14,869 nt of DNA from Christensenella sp036660175. Lineage in GTDB: Bacteria > Bacillota > Clostridia > Christensenellales > Christensenellaceae. Shown piece by piece: positions 1-8,899 of the stretch. Each line of letters starts with the position of its first letter. The first letter of the stretch is position 1. The notes beneath the pieces were generated by a model, which worked only from the letters and a program-made list of their open reading frames with translations, searched no databases and was not told the origin of the DNA. The position numbers were made by a program, and so were the translations under genes. The DNA lies in the NCBI GenBank assembly GCA_036660175.1, contig JAVXBD010000032.1, positions 1 to 14,869 of the forward strand. Direction: 5' to 3'.

Positions 1-4
1 ATAT

Positions 5-1381
5 ATGACAAGAGAACAGATGAAGTTAAAAGCTGCCCGAAGAGTGTTGGTGACCAATTTTATATTGGTTTTTGTATTTACACTTGTAATACTGAGTTTT
101 TCAGCATATCAAGCAATGCAAAGCGTTACACAAGCAGAAACTTTTGCGCAGGATGTTGTCATAAATAAAATAAGTGTAGGCGGTAAATCTTTTGAGCAAG
201 GGCGCACAATGGTTTTGCAGCAGGATCCATACAATGATTTTGATTTGATGGTGTCCTATAACGGACAAACGAGAGTATTTGATAAAACGGAGTTGGGCGT
301 TTCTACAAATGTAAATGAAATTATAAAAGAAGCGTATCAAGTAAATAAAACGGGGGAGTTATTACAGGATTATAATCACTCTATGCATGCATCAAAGTAT
401 GAGTCTGAAATGACGATAAACCCACAGGTCATGCTTCGCAATGTGAGTGTGTTTTTGGAACAAAATGATATACCTTCAACAGATGCAGCAGCAGTATTTG
501 ATGAAACGATGCACAGCTTTTCTTATACAGAAAGTAAAGATGGTACAGCGGCCGATGCAGGTGCTGTATGTAAGGAAATTACGAAAAATATAGAAAATGC
601 CGATTTTGGGAAAGTAGCGGTCACGGGAAGAACAACAGAGCCGAAGTTATCAACTGATGATTTAAGACAAAACACTGTGCTGATTGGGGAGTATGAAACC
701 ATTGCCAGCAATAACGAGGCGAGGGACATCAATATCCGCTTGATGTGCAATGCGATTAATGGTTTGGAAATAAAACCTGGGCAGACACTTTCTATTAATG
801 AACTTGTGGGAGAGCGTACCGCAGAAAAAGGATTTCAGGCAGCACCTGCAATTGCAGATGGAAAAAAGCTGGTAAATGAGCTTGGCGGCGGTATTTGTCA
901 GGTGGCAGGAACGTTATATAATGCGGCACTTTTGGCAGATATGGAAATTGTGGAGCGGGTACATCATTCTTGGCCGTCCAATTACTTACCTATTGGGCAG
1001 GATGCTACGCTAAATTGGGACGATAAAGATTTAATGATAAAGAATACATCTTCTTATTCGATGTATATAGCATCAGAGTTTTATGACCAGATTGTGCATG
1101 TGGAAATCTATGGACAGCCGCAGGACGATGGCATACAAATCATCATCAAAAATAAGATTCTGGAAGAAATTCCTGTACCAAAACCTGAAATTATATCCAC
1201 CAATGATTTGATGGCGGGGCAACGTGTAGCAAAAATCACAGGCAGAAAAGGGTATGTGGTTGAAGTATACAGAGAATATGTAAAAGATGGTAAAGTGATT
1301 GAAAGCGAGAGAATATCAAAGGATACGTTTCATGAAATCAAAGGCGTGATATTGGAGGGCACAAATGCACAGCAAAAATAG
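5..1381 (+). CDS. VanW/YoaR-family membrane-anchored cell-envelope protein
   Basis: A 458-residue protein with a basic N-terminus and one hydrophobic segment at about residues 14-36, so probably an uncleaved anchor with the rest outside the membrane. Residues about 40-220 resemble the weakly conserved region that precedes VanW domains in YoaR-like proteins (putative peptidoglycan-binding). The VanW domain covers about 226-365 and includes the Gly-rich stretch ELGGGICQVAGTLYNAAL near 290-308. The C-terminus (about 395-450) looks like a G5-type domain. The biochemical role of VanW is unknown; it is named after vancomycin-resistance clusters but is widespread in Clostridia, and no van genes are present here. 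The start at position 5 lies at the window edge, so its ribosome binding site cannot be seen; an in-frame ATG at 20 is an alternative. It overlaps the next gene by 17 bases, which suggests translational coupling. Confidence 0.85.
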   Translation: MTREQMKLKAARRVLVTNFILVFVFTLVILSFSAYQAMQSVTQAETFAQDVVINKISVGGKSFEQGRTMVLQQDPYNDFDLMVSYNGQTRVFDKTELGVSTNVNEIIKEAYQVNKTGELLQDYNHSMHASKYESEMTINPQVMLRNVSVFLEQNDIPSTDAAAVFDETMHSFSYTESKDGTAADAGAVCKEITKNIENADFGKVAVTGRTTEPKLSTDDLRQNTVLIGEYETIASNNEARDINIRLMCNAINGLEIKPGQTLSINELVGERTAEKGFQAAPAIADGKKLVNELGGGICQVAGTLYNAALLADMEIVERVHHSWPSNYLPIGQDATLNWDDKDLMIKNTSSYSMYIASEFYDQIVHVEIYGQPQDDGIQIIIKNKILEEIPVPKPEIISTNDLMAGQRVAKITGRKGYVVEVYREYVKDGKVIESERISKDTFHEIKGVILEGTNAQQK

Positions 1382-2612
1382 CAGAATAAAAAAAATAGTG
1401 ATGCTGTTTATGGCGATTCTGATTGTATTGATTCCTTGTATGGCATCTGCAGTAGACTTTGCAGGCGAAGATTTCTCACTCGTGATTCCTGATGATGAAA
1501 ACGTGTACTATTATACCAAAGATATGACGAATATGCAGGGGGATATGCTTTCAAATGCACAGAAGGAACAGAACCTTGTATTGATGGTGGGTGCGTATGC
1601 ACAGGATACTCAATCAGACAATGCACTTAATTTGGTTTATTTTATCAAGATACAAGAGGAGATGGGTGCAGATATTGAGCAAATGCTTGCGACACTTGCA
1701 GCATCAAAAGATTACGAACTTGAACCTGTAAAGCAAGAAGAATTTAATGGTCAAGAGGTAAGCACACTTAACGGAAACAGCACCATTGACAAGAATTTTG
1801 CGATAAAGATGATGCTATTTGAATACCATGATAAGCTTTATATTATTCATGTTATGTATAAAAAATCTGAGGACGATACCTACCTGAATCAAGCAATGAA
1901 TACGGTAAAAAGCATGGCGTTTATGACGGGTACAGCACCAAGTGCAAAGCCAACAAGCATGCCAAGTGCATCATCAGTATCAACACCAACGCCAAGCGCA
2001 ATTGCAAGTAGCACAGCTACACCAACGCAGCAGCCTGTAAAATCTACGGCGGTTGTGTTGACACCGATTGAATATAAGACGCAAATCAGCCAAACGGATT
2101 TGATTTTGATGGTTACAATTGGTGCATTTGCGGTACTGATAGCAATTGTGATTATTCTTGCGGTTAAGCTAAAAAAACATAAGAATAAAATAAAAGAGCC
2201 ATTTAACAAATATGAAAACCCAAAATATGCACGGGTTGTGGAGTATGAACCTAAAGTGCGCATACCAGAGGGAAATAAAATACAGCCAGAGCAAATTGCT
2301 CAATTCGACAAGCCGAGGAGTGCAGGTGTGGAAATGACAGATGTTCAAAAAGATATGACAAAGGCTTTTGAACTAAAAAAACATGGAGAGTATATATTTG
2401 CTGCTAAGATGTTTCATGATTGCGTAGGGCAGAGTGAAGATAAGCAACTCAAAAAAACAGCTGATATGCAGACAATTGAATGCTTAATTCAAGCAAAAGA
2501 ATATAGTGCGGCATTGCGCAAAACTTTAAAGGTGTTTTATAGAGATTATGATTTCACGCTGGATGAGCATATGAAATTACAATCCATTATAAATCTATTA
2601 AGAAAAAAATGA
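1365..2612 (+). CDS. Secreted/type I single-pass membrane protein of unknown function with Pro/Ser/Thr linker
   Basis: I do not recognise a named family for this 415-residue protein. It has a clear signal peptide (lysine/arginine-rich, hydrophobic at about 10-25, likely cleavage after the ASA near residue 29). An extracytoplasmic domain of about 155 residues follows (31-187), with an FSLVIPDD start that recalls PsbP/DUF1795-like folds; that likeness is only a guess. A low-complexity Thr/Pro/Ser/Ala linker spans about 188-228, and a transmembrane helix about 245-269. The cytoplasmic tail is charged; residues about 328-395 are helical and could form a TPR-like pair. The start is set by GGAGGG at 1354-1359, five bases before the ATG, and lies inside the end of the VanW gene. 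The shared operon suggests an envelope role, perhaps sensing or scaffolding across the membrane. Confidence 0.8.
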   Translation: MHSKNSRIKKIVMLFMAILIVLIPCMASAVDFAGEDFSLVIPDDENVYYYTKDMTNMQGDMLSNAQKEQNLVLMVGAYAQDTQSDNALNLVYFIKIQEEMGADIEQMLATLAASKDYELEPVKQEEFNGQEVSTLNGNSTIDKNFAIKMMLFEYHDKLYIIHVMYKKSEDDTYLNQAMNTVKSMAFMTGTAPSAKPTSMPSASSVSTPTPSAIASSTATPTQQPVKSTAVVLTPIEYKTQISQTDLILMVTIGAFAVLIAIVIILAVKLKKHKNKIKEPFNKYENPKYARVVEYEPKVRIPEGNKIQPEQIAQFDKPRSAGVEMTDVQKDMTKAFELKKHGEYIFAAKMFHDCVGQSEDKQLKKTADMQTIECLIQAKEYSAALRKTLKVFYRDYDFTLDEHMKLQSIINLLRKK

Positions 2613-2617
2613 GGAGG
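2611..2617 (+). promoter_or_regulatory. Ribosome binding site deciding the PRC-barrel start
   Basis: GAGGAGG lies nine bases before ATG 2627. It favours that start over the in-frame ATG at 2609, which overlaps the upstream stop codon. Confidence 0.75.
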
Positions 2618-2626
2618 AATAAAATT

Positions 2627-3277
2627 ATGAAAAAATCATCAGAGGTACTGGGATTAAAAGTTATGGGAATTCGAGAGGGATTGGAAGAAGGCGTTGCTCA
2701 AGATTTTATGATTGATTCTACTACTAAAAAGGTTGAGTATCTGATACTTAAAAATAGCAGCGGATATGGGTTTCGTGCATTAAAAATATCTGATATTTTG
2801 GGTATTGGTGCTGATTATATCATGACTGCAACCGTTGAAAATGCACGCAAGATTTACGAATCCAAAGATATTTTAGAAGTAATTGAAAAAGGTTTCTTTA
2901 TGCTTGGAACGACGGCACTCTCAAGTACTGGTGACGTGATTGGCAGAGTAACTGATTTTACATTTGATGAAAAATCGGGTGCTTTAGAGGACTTGGTACT
3001 GGATGATGGTAACGAGTTTTCAGCAAAGACGATTGCTACTTTGGCAGGAAAGATGGTATTTATTGATCCGAGCGGCAGCGATGTTTTTAATACGGTTCAT
3101 AAAGACAATACGATGGCAGAAGAATCCAGAGCATTCTTGCTTGGACGTACGCTAAAGGGTGATGTAATTAGTGATGACGGCGAGTTTAAGGCGGACAGCG
3201 GTACTGTATTGACCGAAGAAATTTTGGATGCAGCTGATAAGCACGATGCTGTTTTGGCACTTACGTTGAATGTATAA
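2627..3277 (+). CDS. PRC-barrel domain protein
   Basis: A 216-residue soluble protein with two PRC-barrel repeats. The first (about 5-65) begins SSEVLGLKVMGI and contains a strand-rich VEYLIL segment. The second (about 92-147) contains GDVIGRVTDFTFDEKSGALE, the typical turn and strand pattern. The tail (about 170-216) is a further small beta-rich segment ending in a short hydrophobic strand. PRC-barrels are small beta-barrels found in RimM, photosynthetic reaction-centre subunits and sporulation proteins such as YlmC/YmxH; the exact role here is unknown. I chose ATG 2627 because a strong GAGGAGG lies at 2611-2617. An ATG at 2609 overlaps the previous stop as ATGA but has no comparable ribosome binding site. 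It is the last gene of the first cluster and is followed by an intrinsic terminator. Confidence 0.85.
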   Translation: MKKSSEVLGLKVMGIREGLEEGVAQDFMIDSTTKKVEYLILKNSSGYGFRALKISDILGIGADYIMTATVENARKIYESKDILEVIEKGFFMLGTTALSSTGDVIGRVTDFTFDEKSGALEDLVLDDGNEFSAKTIATLAGKMVFIDPSGSDVFNTVHKDNTMAEESRAFLLGRTLKGDVISDDGEFKADSGTVLTEEILDAADKHDAVLALTLNV

Positions 3278-3305
3278 TAAATGAATGTTATCAATTTGAA
3301 AATAA

Positions 3306-3333
3306 AGCGACAGTTTTTTAGCTGTCGCTTTTG
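3306..3333 (+). terminator. Intrinsic terminator after the PRC-barrel gene
   Basis: A perfect 8-bp inverted repeat, AGCGACAG (3306-3313) and CTGTCGCT (3322-3329), with a loop of eight bases and a T run starting at 3329. It sits 28 bases after the PRC-barrel stop and separates the envelope cluster from the ftsK operon. The A-rich bases before the stem would also allow weak termination on the other strand, but no gene arrives from that side in this window. Confidence 0.88.
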
Positions 3334-3441
3334 CTATTACTATGTTTAGAGCAATATAATCTGTAAAATCAGATGCGAAAATTCAAAAATAAAATAGTGA
3401 ATGTGCGTTTTTTTAGGTATTGTGTCTTTAGGCGATGTTTG

Positions 3442-3470
3442 TTGAAAAATCAGAAGTAAAGTGTTATAAT
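3442..3470 (+). promoter_or_regulatory. Sigma-A-type promoter of the ftsK operon
   Basis: The -35 element is TTGAAA (3442-3447) and the -10 is TATAAT (3465-3470), with a 17-base spacer. A TGT just before the -10 gives an extended -10 (TGn). It lies 37 bases before the ftsK start in the 230-base gap that follows the terminator, so it probably drives ftsK-rimO-pgsA-recA and perhaps the downstream RNA. Confidence 0.85.
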
Positions 3471-3507
3471 AAAATAGATTATTTATATATATTTGAGAGG
3501 GTTTTGT

Positions 3508-5865
3508 ATGACAGCTCGGAAGAAGAAAAAGACAAAAAACACCAATAGAGCGGGCGAAATCGTCGGTATTATTTTAATAGGATTGGCTATTTTCATAGCC
3601 ATCACTGTTTATTTAAACGTGCAAAGTGTTTTTGGTACGTTTATTCAGAACATCGTTTTTGGACTTGGAGGAATTATCGGGTATGCCATTCCCATTATAC
3701 TTGTAGTTGTGGGTATATTGATGATTGCTGCACGTAAAAAGACAAAGAATACAGGAAAACTTGTGCTTTTTGCAGTGACAATTCTATTTATATTCTCGCT
3801 GATGCACGTAAGCACAGCAGAAGCAGTCTATCAAACGAATGGCTCTTATCTTGATTTTATTAAGAAATCTTACGATGTGGGTATGATGGACGCAACGGGT
3901 GGCGGTGCAATTGGCTCTTTGCTAAGCTACTGGACATTCCAATTTTTAGGGCTTGTGGGAAGCTATATCGTTTTTATTGTGGGTATCATTGCATTTGTAT
4001 TAGTGCTTGCCAATCTTTCCATCAAAAAAGTAAGTAAGGAAATAGGCAGTGTTGTAAAGACGACTTATGACGAGTATCGAGTTCGTGCAGAGGAACGACG
4101 TGAACAAAAAAAGCTATATGTGGAAAATTTAGATCAAGAAAAAGAAGAACAATTTATCTTAGCGCAAAATGATGAATTTAATATGAGAATTGAAGATATT
4201 CCAACGAATCTGCCATCTGAAATGATAGAAAATGATGAATATGCTTTTGAAGAAGATGGGTATAATCCTGCACAATACAGAAAAGTGTTTTCTGATACGG
4301 ATATTATATTTGATGATGAGCAGACGCATGAAGTAAAGGGAAAACGAAAAATTGAGCAAACAGCACCTGTTCCAACGATTCCTGCTACAGCAAAATCTGT
4401 ACCTCTTACAAAACCAAAGTATATTAAGCCGCCACTAAACCTATTAAATCAAATGCAAAGAGGCGCAAGAACCTCCGCATCAGATTTGCGCAGAAATGTC
4501 GATATATTGGAAAATACGCTTGCAAGTTTTAATGTAAGTGCAAAGGTAGTCAATGTTTCGCATGGACCAGTGGTGACAAGATACGAGATTCAGCCTGCAC
4601 CAGGTGTAAAAGTGAGCAAAATTGTGAACTTGAGTGATGACATTGCGATGAATCTATCGGCACGTGATGTTCGGATTGAAGCGCCTGTTCCAGGGAAACC
4701 AGTTGTAGGTATTGAAATTCCCAATGCAGAAACGAGTGCTGTGGGCTTAAAAGATTTGGTTGCAAGTGAAGAATTTAAAAACCAAAAAAGTCCAGTAGCC
4801 TTTGCATTAGGAAAAGACATCGGCGGTACAAATGTATATGCCGATATTGCAAAAATGCCGCATTTGCTGATTGCAGGCGCAACAGGCTCTGGGAAAAGTG
4901 TGTGTATCAATTCGCTGATTGTCAGTATCTTATACCATTCTACACCCGAAGATGTCAAGATGATTATGATTGATCCGAAGGTTGTAGAGCTGAATATTTT
5001 CAATGATATACCTCATTTGCTGATTCCTGTGGTAACAGATCCAAAGAAAGCATCATCAGCAATTAACTGGGCGGTAAACGAGATGACGATGCGTTATCGT
5101 ATGTTTGCAGCAAAAGGTGCAAAAGATATTGCACGTTATAATAAAATTATGGAAGAGCAAGAAAAGGAAAAACTCCCTAAAATACTTGTGATTATTGATG
5201 AACTTGCAGACCTCATGATGGTTGCTCCGGGTGAGGTAGAGGATGCAATATGCAGAATTGCACAGCTTGGACGTGCCAGCGGTATTCATTTGATTATTGC
5301 GACACAAAGGCCATCAGTAGATGTGATTACGGGTATTATTAAGGCTAATATTCCATCAAGAATTGCTTTTTCGGTGTCTTCACAGATTGATTCGCGTACC
5401 ATTCTTGATATGGGCGGTGCAGAAAAACTATTAGGGCAAGGAGATATGCTCTATTATCCAACGGGTGCGCCCAAACCAGTGCGCCTGCAAGGCTGCTTTA
5501 TATCTGATAAAGAAGTGGAAGCGGTGGCTAACTTCTTAAAAGACCGAACAGAATCGGAGTATGATGCACGTGTGATGGAAGGAATATCCAAACAATCCAC
5601 AAATCCGATTGCTGGACAAGATGAAAAAGATGAGCTTTTTGTAAAAGCATTAGAAATTATTATCGAGTATGATCAAGCATCAACGTCCATGCTGCAAAGA
5701 CGGCTGCGCATCGGTTATGCACGTGCAGCACGCTTGATTGACCAATTAGAAGAAAATGGATTTGTATCTCCTATGGATGGGAGCAAACCACGGCAGGTAT
5801 TGATTACAAAAGAAGAATTTGATAAAATAGTAAATCCACAACAACAGGAAGAGGTAGAAGAATAA
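3508..5865 (+). CDS. ftsK: DNA translocase FtsK/SpoIIIE
   Basis: A 785-residue membrane-anchored ATP-driven DNA pump that clears chromosome DNA from the division or sporulation septum. The N-terminus is basic and is followed by four hydrophobic segments between about residues 15 and 170. A charged, variable linker runs to about 310. The motor domain has Walker A GATGSGKS (457-464) and Walker B ILVIIDE, with the Asp-Glu pair at 564-565. The C-terminal winged-helix gamma domain (about 708-775) would read polar DNA guide sequences. The length is normal for Firmicute SpoIIIE/FtsK. ATG 3508 is preceded by GAGAGGG at 3495-3501; an upstream in-frame TTG at 3493 lies before that site and is unlikely. 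rimO begins one base after the stop. Sequence alone does not show whether its main job is division or sporulation. Confidence 0.97.
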   Translation: MTARKKKKTKNTNRAGEIVGIILIGLAIFIAITVYLNVQSVFGTFIQNIVFGLGGIIGYAIPIILVVVGILMIAARKKTKNTGKLVLFAVTILFIFSLMHVSTAEAVYQTNGSYLDFIKKSYDVGMMDATGGGAIGSLLSYWTFQFLGLVGSYIVFIVGIIAFVLVLANLSIKKVSKEIGSVVKTTYDEYRVRAEERREQKKLYVENLDQEKEEQFILAQNDEFNMRIEDIPTNLPSEMIENDEYAFEEDGYNPAQYRKVFSDTDIIFDDEQTHEVKGKRKIEQTAPVPTIPATAKSVPLTKPKYIKPPLNLLNQMQRGARTSASDLRRNVDILENTLASFNVSAKVVNVSHGPVVTRYEIQPAPGVKVSKIVNLSDDIAMNLSARDVRIEAPVPGKPVVGIEIPNAETSAVGLKDLVASEEFKNQKSPVAFALGKDIGGTNVYADIAKMPHLLIAGATGSGKSVCINSLIVSILYHSTPEDVKMIMIDPKVVELNIFNDIPHLLIPVVTDPKKASSAINWAVNEMTMRYRMFAAKGAKDIARYNKIMEEQEKEKLPKILVIIDELADLMMVAPGEVEDAICRIAQLGRASGIHLIIATQRPSVDVITGIIKANIPSRIAFSVSSQIDSRTILDMGGAEKLLGQGDMLYYPTGAPKPVRLQGCFISDKEVEAVANFLKDRTESEYDARVMEGISKQSTNPIAGQDEKDELFVKALEIIIEYDQASTSMLQRRLRIGYARAARLIDQLEENGFVSPMDGSKPRQVLITKEEFDKIVNPQQQEEVEE

Positions 5866-5866
5866 T

Positions 5867-7219
5867 ATGGCTGCAAAAATCGGTGTAATATCTTTGGGAT
5901 GTGCCAAAAACAGAATTGACACAGAAATGATGCTGAGTGAACTGTCAAAGGATTATGAGTTTGTTGATGATATGTCAAAGGCAGATGTTGTCATAATCAA
6001 TACTTGCACATTTATTAATGATGCCAAAGAGGAATCTATTAACACGATTATTGAAGTGGAACAGCAAAAAAGAATTGGTAATGTCAAAGGGATTATTGTG
6101 ACGGGCTGTATGCCGCAGCGGTATAAAGAAGAACTGAAAATTGAGCTGCCACGTGTAGATGCTTTTTTAGGAACGGCAGCCTATAAAGATATTAAAAAAG
6201 CAGTGAGCGAAGTGCTTGCTGGGCATGAATATGTCAATTATGCAAATGCTGATTTGGATGAAGCGTATAGTGAACGTGTGATTACAACGATAAAGCCGAC
6301 AGCTTACGTGAAGATTGCTGATGGATGTGATAATAATTGTAGCTATTGCGTGATTCCGTCTATACGTGGTCGGTATCAAAGCCGAAAAATGGAAGATATT
6401 TTAAACGAGATAAGAAAACTTGTTTATGATGGATATAGTGAAATTATTTTGATTGCACAGGATACCACACGGTACGGAGTGGATATTTATGGAAAATTGA
6501 TGCTGGCACAGTTGATGGATTGCGCTTCACAGATAGCTGGTGTAAAATGGTTAAGAGTGTTGTACAGCTATCCAGAGAACATTACAGATGAATTGATTGA
6601 AGTAATGGTGAAACACGAGAATATTGTAAAATATATTGATATTCCGCTGCAACACATGGATAATCAGATTCTGAGTGCCATGAACAGAAGAAACACGTGG
6701 GAATCTTCATTGGATGTTATCAAAAGAATCAGAGATGCCTCCAAAGATTTTGTGATACGGTCGACGGTGATTGTTGGATTTCCAGGGGAAACACGTAGCC
6801 ACATGAACAAGCTGTATCTTGGTATTAAACAAGCAAATCTGGAACATTTAGGTGTTTTCTCGTATTCACAAGAAGAAGGAACACCAGCGGGAGAAATGGA
6901 AAATCAGGTTGAGGAAGAAGAAAAGGAATTCAGAAGAGATTCAGTTTTGAATATCCAGTCGGCGATTTCCCTTGAACGAAACCAAGCAAAAATCGGCATG
7001 TTGTGTGATGCATTGATTGAAGGATATGATGAACATTCTAAAATGTATTACGGCAGAATTTATGCACAGGCACCAGAAGTGGACGGTAAAGTGTTTGTTT
7101 CCACAGAAAAGCCGCTTGTTAGTGGAAAGTATTATCAAATAAAAATTATGAATGCTTATACATATGACTTTGTTGGAGAACTAATAACCGCAAAAGCGGA
7201 CGAAATGGAGAATAATTAG
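5867..7219 (+). CDS. rimO: Ribosomal protein S12 methylthiotransferase RimO
   Basis: A 450-residue radical-SAM enzyme that adds a methylthio group to a conserved Asp of ribosomal protein S12. The N-terminal UPF0004 domain has the three cysteines expected for one [4Fe-4S] cluster: C12 (SLGCAKNRID), C47 (NTCTF) and C81 (VTGCMPQ). The radical-SAM CxxxCxxC is at C154, C158 and C161, followed by IPSIRGRYQSR, which fits RimO better than MiaB. A C-terminal TRAM-type domain occupies about 385-445. Its length is normal for the family and all six cysteines are intact. Translation is probably coupled to ftsK (one-base gap) and to pgsA (no gap), with a purine-rich ribosome binding site inside the ftsK tail. 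The order ftsK-rimO-pgsA is a common Clostridia arrangement. Confidence 0.95.
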   Translation: MAAKIGVISLGCAKNRIDTEMMLSELSKDYEFVDDMSKADVVIINTCTFINDAKEESINTIIEVEQQKRIGNVKGIIVTGCMPQRYKEELKIELPRVDAFLGTAAYKDIKKAVSEVLAGHEYVNYANADLDEAYSERVITTIKPTAYVKIADGCDNNCSYCVIPSIRGRYQSRKMEDILNEIRKLVYDGYSEIILIAQDTTRYGVDIYGKLMLAQLMDCASQIAGVKWLRVLYSYPENITDELIEVMVKHENIVKYIDIPLQHMDNQILSAMNRRNTWESSLDVIKRIRDASKDFVIRSTVIVGFPGETRSHMNKLYLGIKQANLEHLGVFSYSQEEGTPAGEMENQVEEEEKEFRRDSVLNIQSAISLERNQAKIGMLCDALIEGYDEHSKMYYGRIYAQAPEVDGKVFVSTEKPLVSGKYYQIKIMNAYTYDFVGELITAKADEMENN

Positions 7220-7762
7220 ATGAAGTGGAATGCACCAAACATCATAACAATATGCAGAATTATATTAATTCCTGTATTTATTGCATTTTATTTTATAAAA
7301 ATGCCAGATTGGAATATTTGGGCTGCAATTATATTTATAGTGGCTGCTTTTACGGATTGGTTGGACGGATATTTGGCACGCAAGCATAACCAAATTTCGG
7401 ATTTTGGGAAATTGTGGGATCCGATTGCAGATAAACTTTTGGTATTGGCGGCACTGCTGCTTCTGATGGACTGGGGAAAAGTTGGGTTTATTGTGGTGCT
7501 TATCATCGTTTCAAGAGAACTTATCATCGGTGGAGTACGTGCGGTTGCAGCTTCAAAAGGAGTGGTGATTGCTGCTGATAAATCAGGCAAACTAAAAACG
7601 GTGGTGCAGTTTGTTGCAATTATACTGCTGATGCTAAATGATTGGCCGTTTGCATTTGAGAATGTGTCCGTCGGCTATATATTGATATGGATTAGTGCAG
7701 CACTTTCGGTATATTCGTGCATTGAATATATTGTGAAGAATAAAAAGCTGCTAAGTGATTAG
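7220..7762 (+). CDS. pgsA: CDP-diacylglycerol--glycerol-3-phosphate 3-phosphatidyltransferase
   Basis: A 180-residue integral membrane enzyme that makes phosphatidylglycerol phosphate from CDP-diacylglycerol and glycerol-3-phosphate, the committed step to phosphatidylglycerol and cardiolipin. The CDP-alcohol phosphotransferase signature is complete: D46, D49, G50, A53, R54, G63, D67 and D71. Several hydrophobic helices surround it, at about residues 8-27, 33-46, 72-86, 92-108, 125-140 and 148-168. The start directly follows the rimO stop, and GGAG at 7206-7209 is the likely ribosome binding site. In many Clostridia cinA separates pgsA from recA; here only 42 bases lie between them and cinA is absent. 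Confidence 0.96.
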   Translation: MKWNAPNIITICRIILIPVFIAFYFIKMPDWNIWAAIIFIVAAFTDWLDGYLARKHNQISDFGKLWDPIADKLLVLAALLLLMDWGKVGFIVVLIIVSRELIIGGVRAVAASKGVVIAADKSGKLKTVVQFVAIILLMLNDWPFAFENVSVGYILIWISAALSVYSCIEYIVKNKKLLSD

Positions 7763-7804
7763 AAAAACGGTTTAGATATTTGTTTGTGAAAGGAAAGTTA
7801 TCTT

Positions 7805-8887
7805 ATGGAAAAGGAAAAAGCATTAGAGGTTGCGCTGGCGCAAATCGAAAAGCAATATGGAAAAGGTGCGGTGATGAAATTAGGCGATGCCGCAAAAAAT
7901 ATGAATATTTCGACAATCCCAACGGGGTGTTTGGAGCTTGATATTGCGCTTGGTGTGGGCGGTATTCCTCGTGGCAGAATTATTGAGGTTTATGGACCTG
8001 AATCATCGGGTAAAACTACTGTAGCTTTGCATATGATTGCGGAAACGCAAAAGTTAGGCGGTGCAGCGGCATTTATTGATGCGGAACATGCACTGGATCC
8101 TACCTATGCAAGTAATTTAGGCGTGGATATTGATAATTTGTATGTTTCTCAGCCTGGTACTGGTGAAGAAGCATTGGAGATTGCTGAGGGCTTGGTGCGC
8201 AGTGGAGCAATCGACATAATTGTTGTGGATTCTGTGGCGGCACTTGTGCCAAAAGCAGAAATAGAAGGCTTGATGGGGGATTCGCATGTTGGCTTGCAGG
8301 CAAGACTTATGTCGCAGGCTTTGAGAAAACTGGCAAGTATTATCAACAGATCCAGTACGGTTGTGGTGTTTATCAATCAGCTAAGAGAAAAAATCGGTGT
8401 GATGTTTGGATCTCCAGAAACGACAACAGGCGGTAAGGCACTGAAGTTTTACGCATCTGTTAGGCTTGATGTGCGTAGGGTAGAAACAATCAAAATAGGC
8501 GATCAAATGATTGGCAACAAAACAAGAATTAAAGTTGTAAAAAATAAAGTGTCACCGCCTTTTAAAACAGCAGAATTTGAGATTTATTATGGTAAGGGAA
8601 TCAGTGAGGCGTCCAGCCTGATTAATCTTGGTACACAGCTTGGGCTGATTGTAAAATCGGGTTCGTGGTTTTCATATAACGGTGAACAAATTGGGCAGGG
8701 CAAAGACAATGTCAGACAATTTCTTGCTGATAATCCAGAAATTGCAAAATTGATTAAAACAGAAATTTTAAAGTCTTACAACCTTAATGAAAATTCTGCA
8801 ACTCCTGAGGATTTGGCAGATGACAGCCCACAGATGATTACAAAAAAAGGATCGAAAAAGGGCGCAGATAAAAGTAGCGCTGATTGA
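7805..8887 (+). CDS. recA: Recombinase RecA
   Basis: A 360-residue RecA, which forms ATP-dependent filaments on single-stranded DNA, drives strand exchange and triggers LexA self-cleavage. Walker A is GPESSGKT (64-71). The hydrophobic strand DIIVVDSVAAL carries the Walker B Asp, and the loop-2 segment MFGSPETTTGGKALKFYASV is intact. The C-terminal tail mixes Asp/Glu with several Lys and Ser, where many RecA tails are mainly acidic. AGGAAAG at 7791-7797 lies seven bases before the ATG. I see no GAAC-N4-GTTC-type LexA box in the 42-base gap upstream, so expression probably depends on the ftsK operon promoter or on a site I cannot recognise. The stop lies 12 bases before the predicted 5' edge of the structured RNA. 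Confidence 0.98.
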   Translation: MEKEKALEVALAQIEKQYGKGAVMKLGDAAKNMNISTIPTGCLELDIALGVGGIPRGRIIEVYGPESSGKTTVALHMIAETQKLGGAAAFIDAEHALDPTYASNLGVDIDNLYVSQPGTGEEALEIAEGLVRSGAIDIIVVDSVAALVPKAEIEGLMGDSHVGLQARLMSQALRKLASIINRSSTVVVFINQLREKIGVMFGSPETTTGGKALKFYASVRLDVRRVETIKIGDQMIGNKTRIKVVKNKVSPPFKTAEFEIYYGKGISEASSLINLGTQLGLIVKSGSWFSYNGEQIGQGKDNVRQFLADNPEIAKLIKTEILKSYNLNENSATPEDLADDSPQMITKKGSKKGADKSSAD

Positions 8888-8899
8888 TAGTTAAATAAT

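Noticed and set aside
5..1381. Vancomycin-resistance function for the VanW protein
   Set aside because: No vanH, vanA, vanX, vanY or vanR/S genes are nearby, and VanW-domain proteins are widespread in Clostridia without resistance.
7763..7804. LexA/SOS box before recA
   Set aside because: The 42-base gap holds no GAAC-N4-GTTC-like palindrome; AAACGGTTT there is only a weak partial symmetry.
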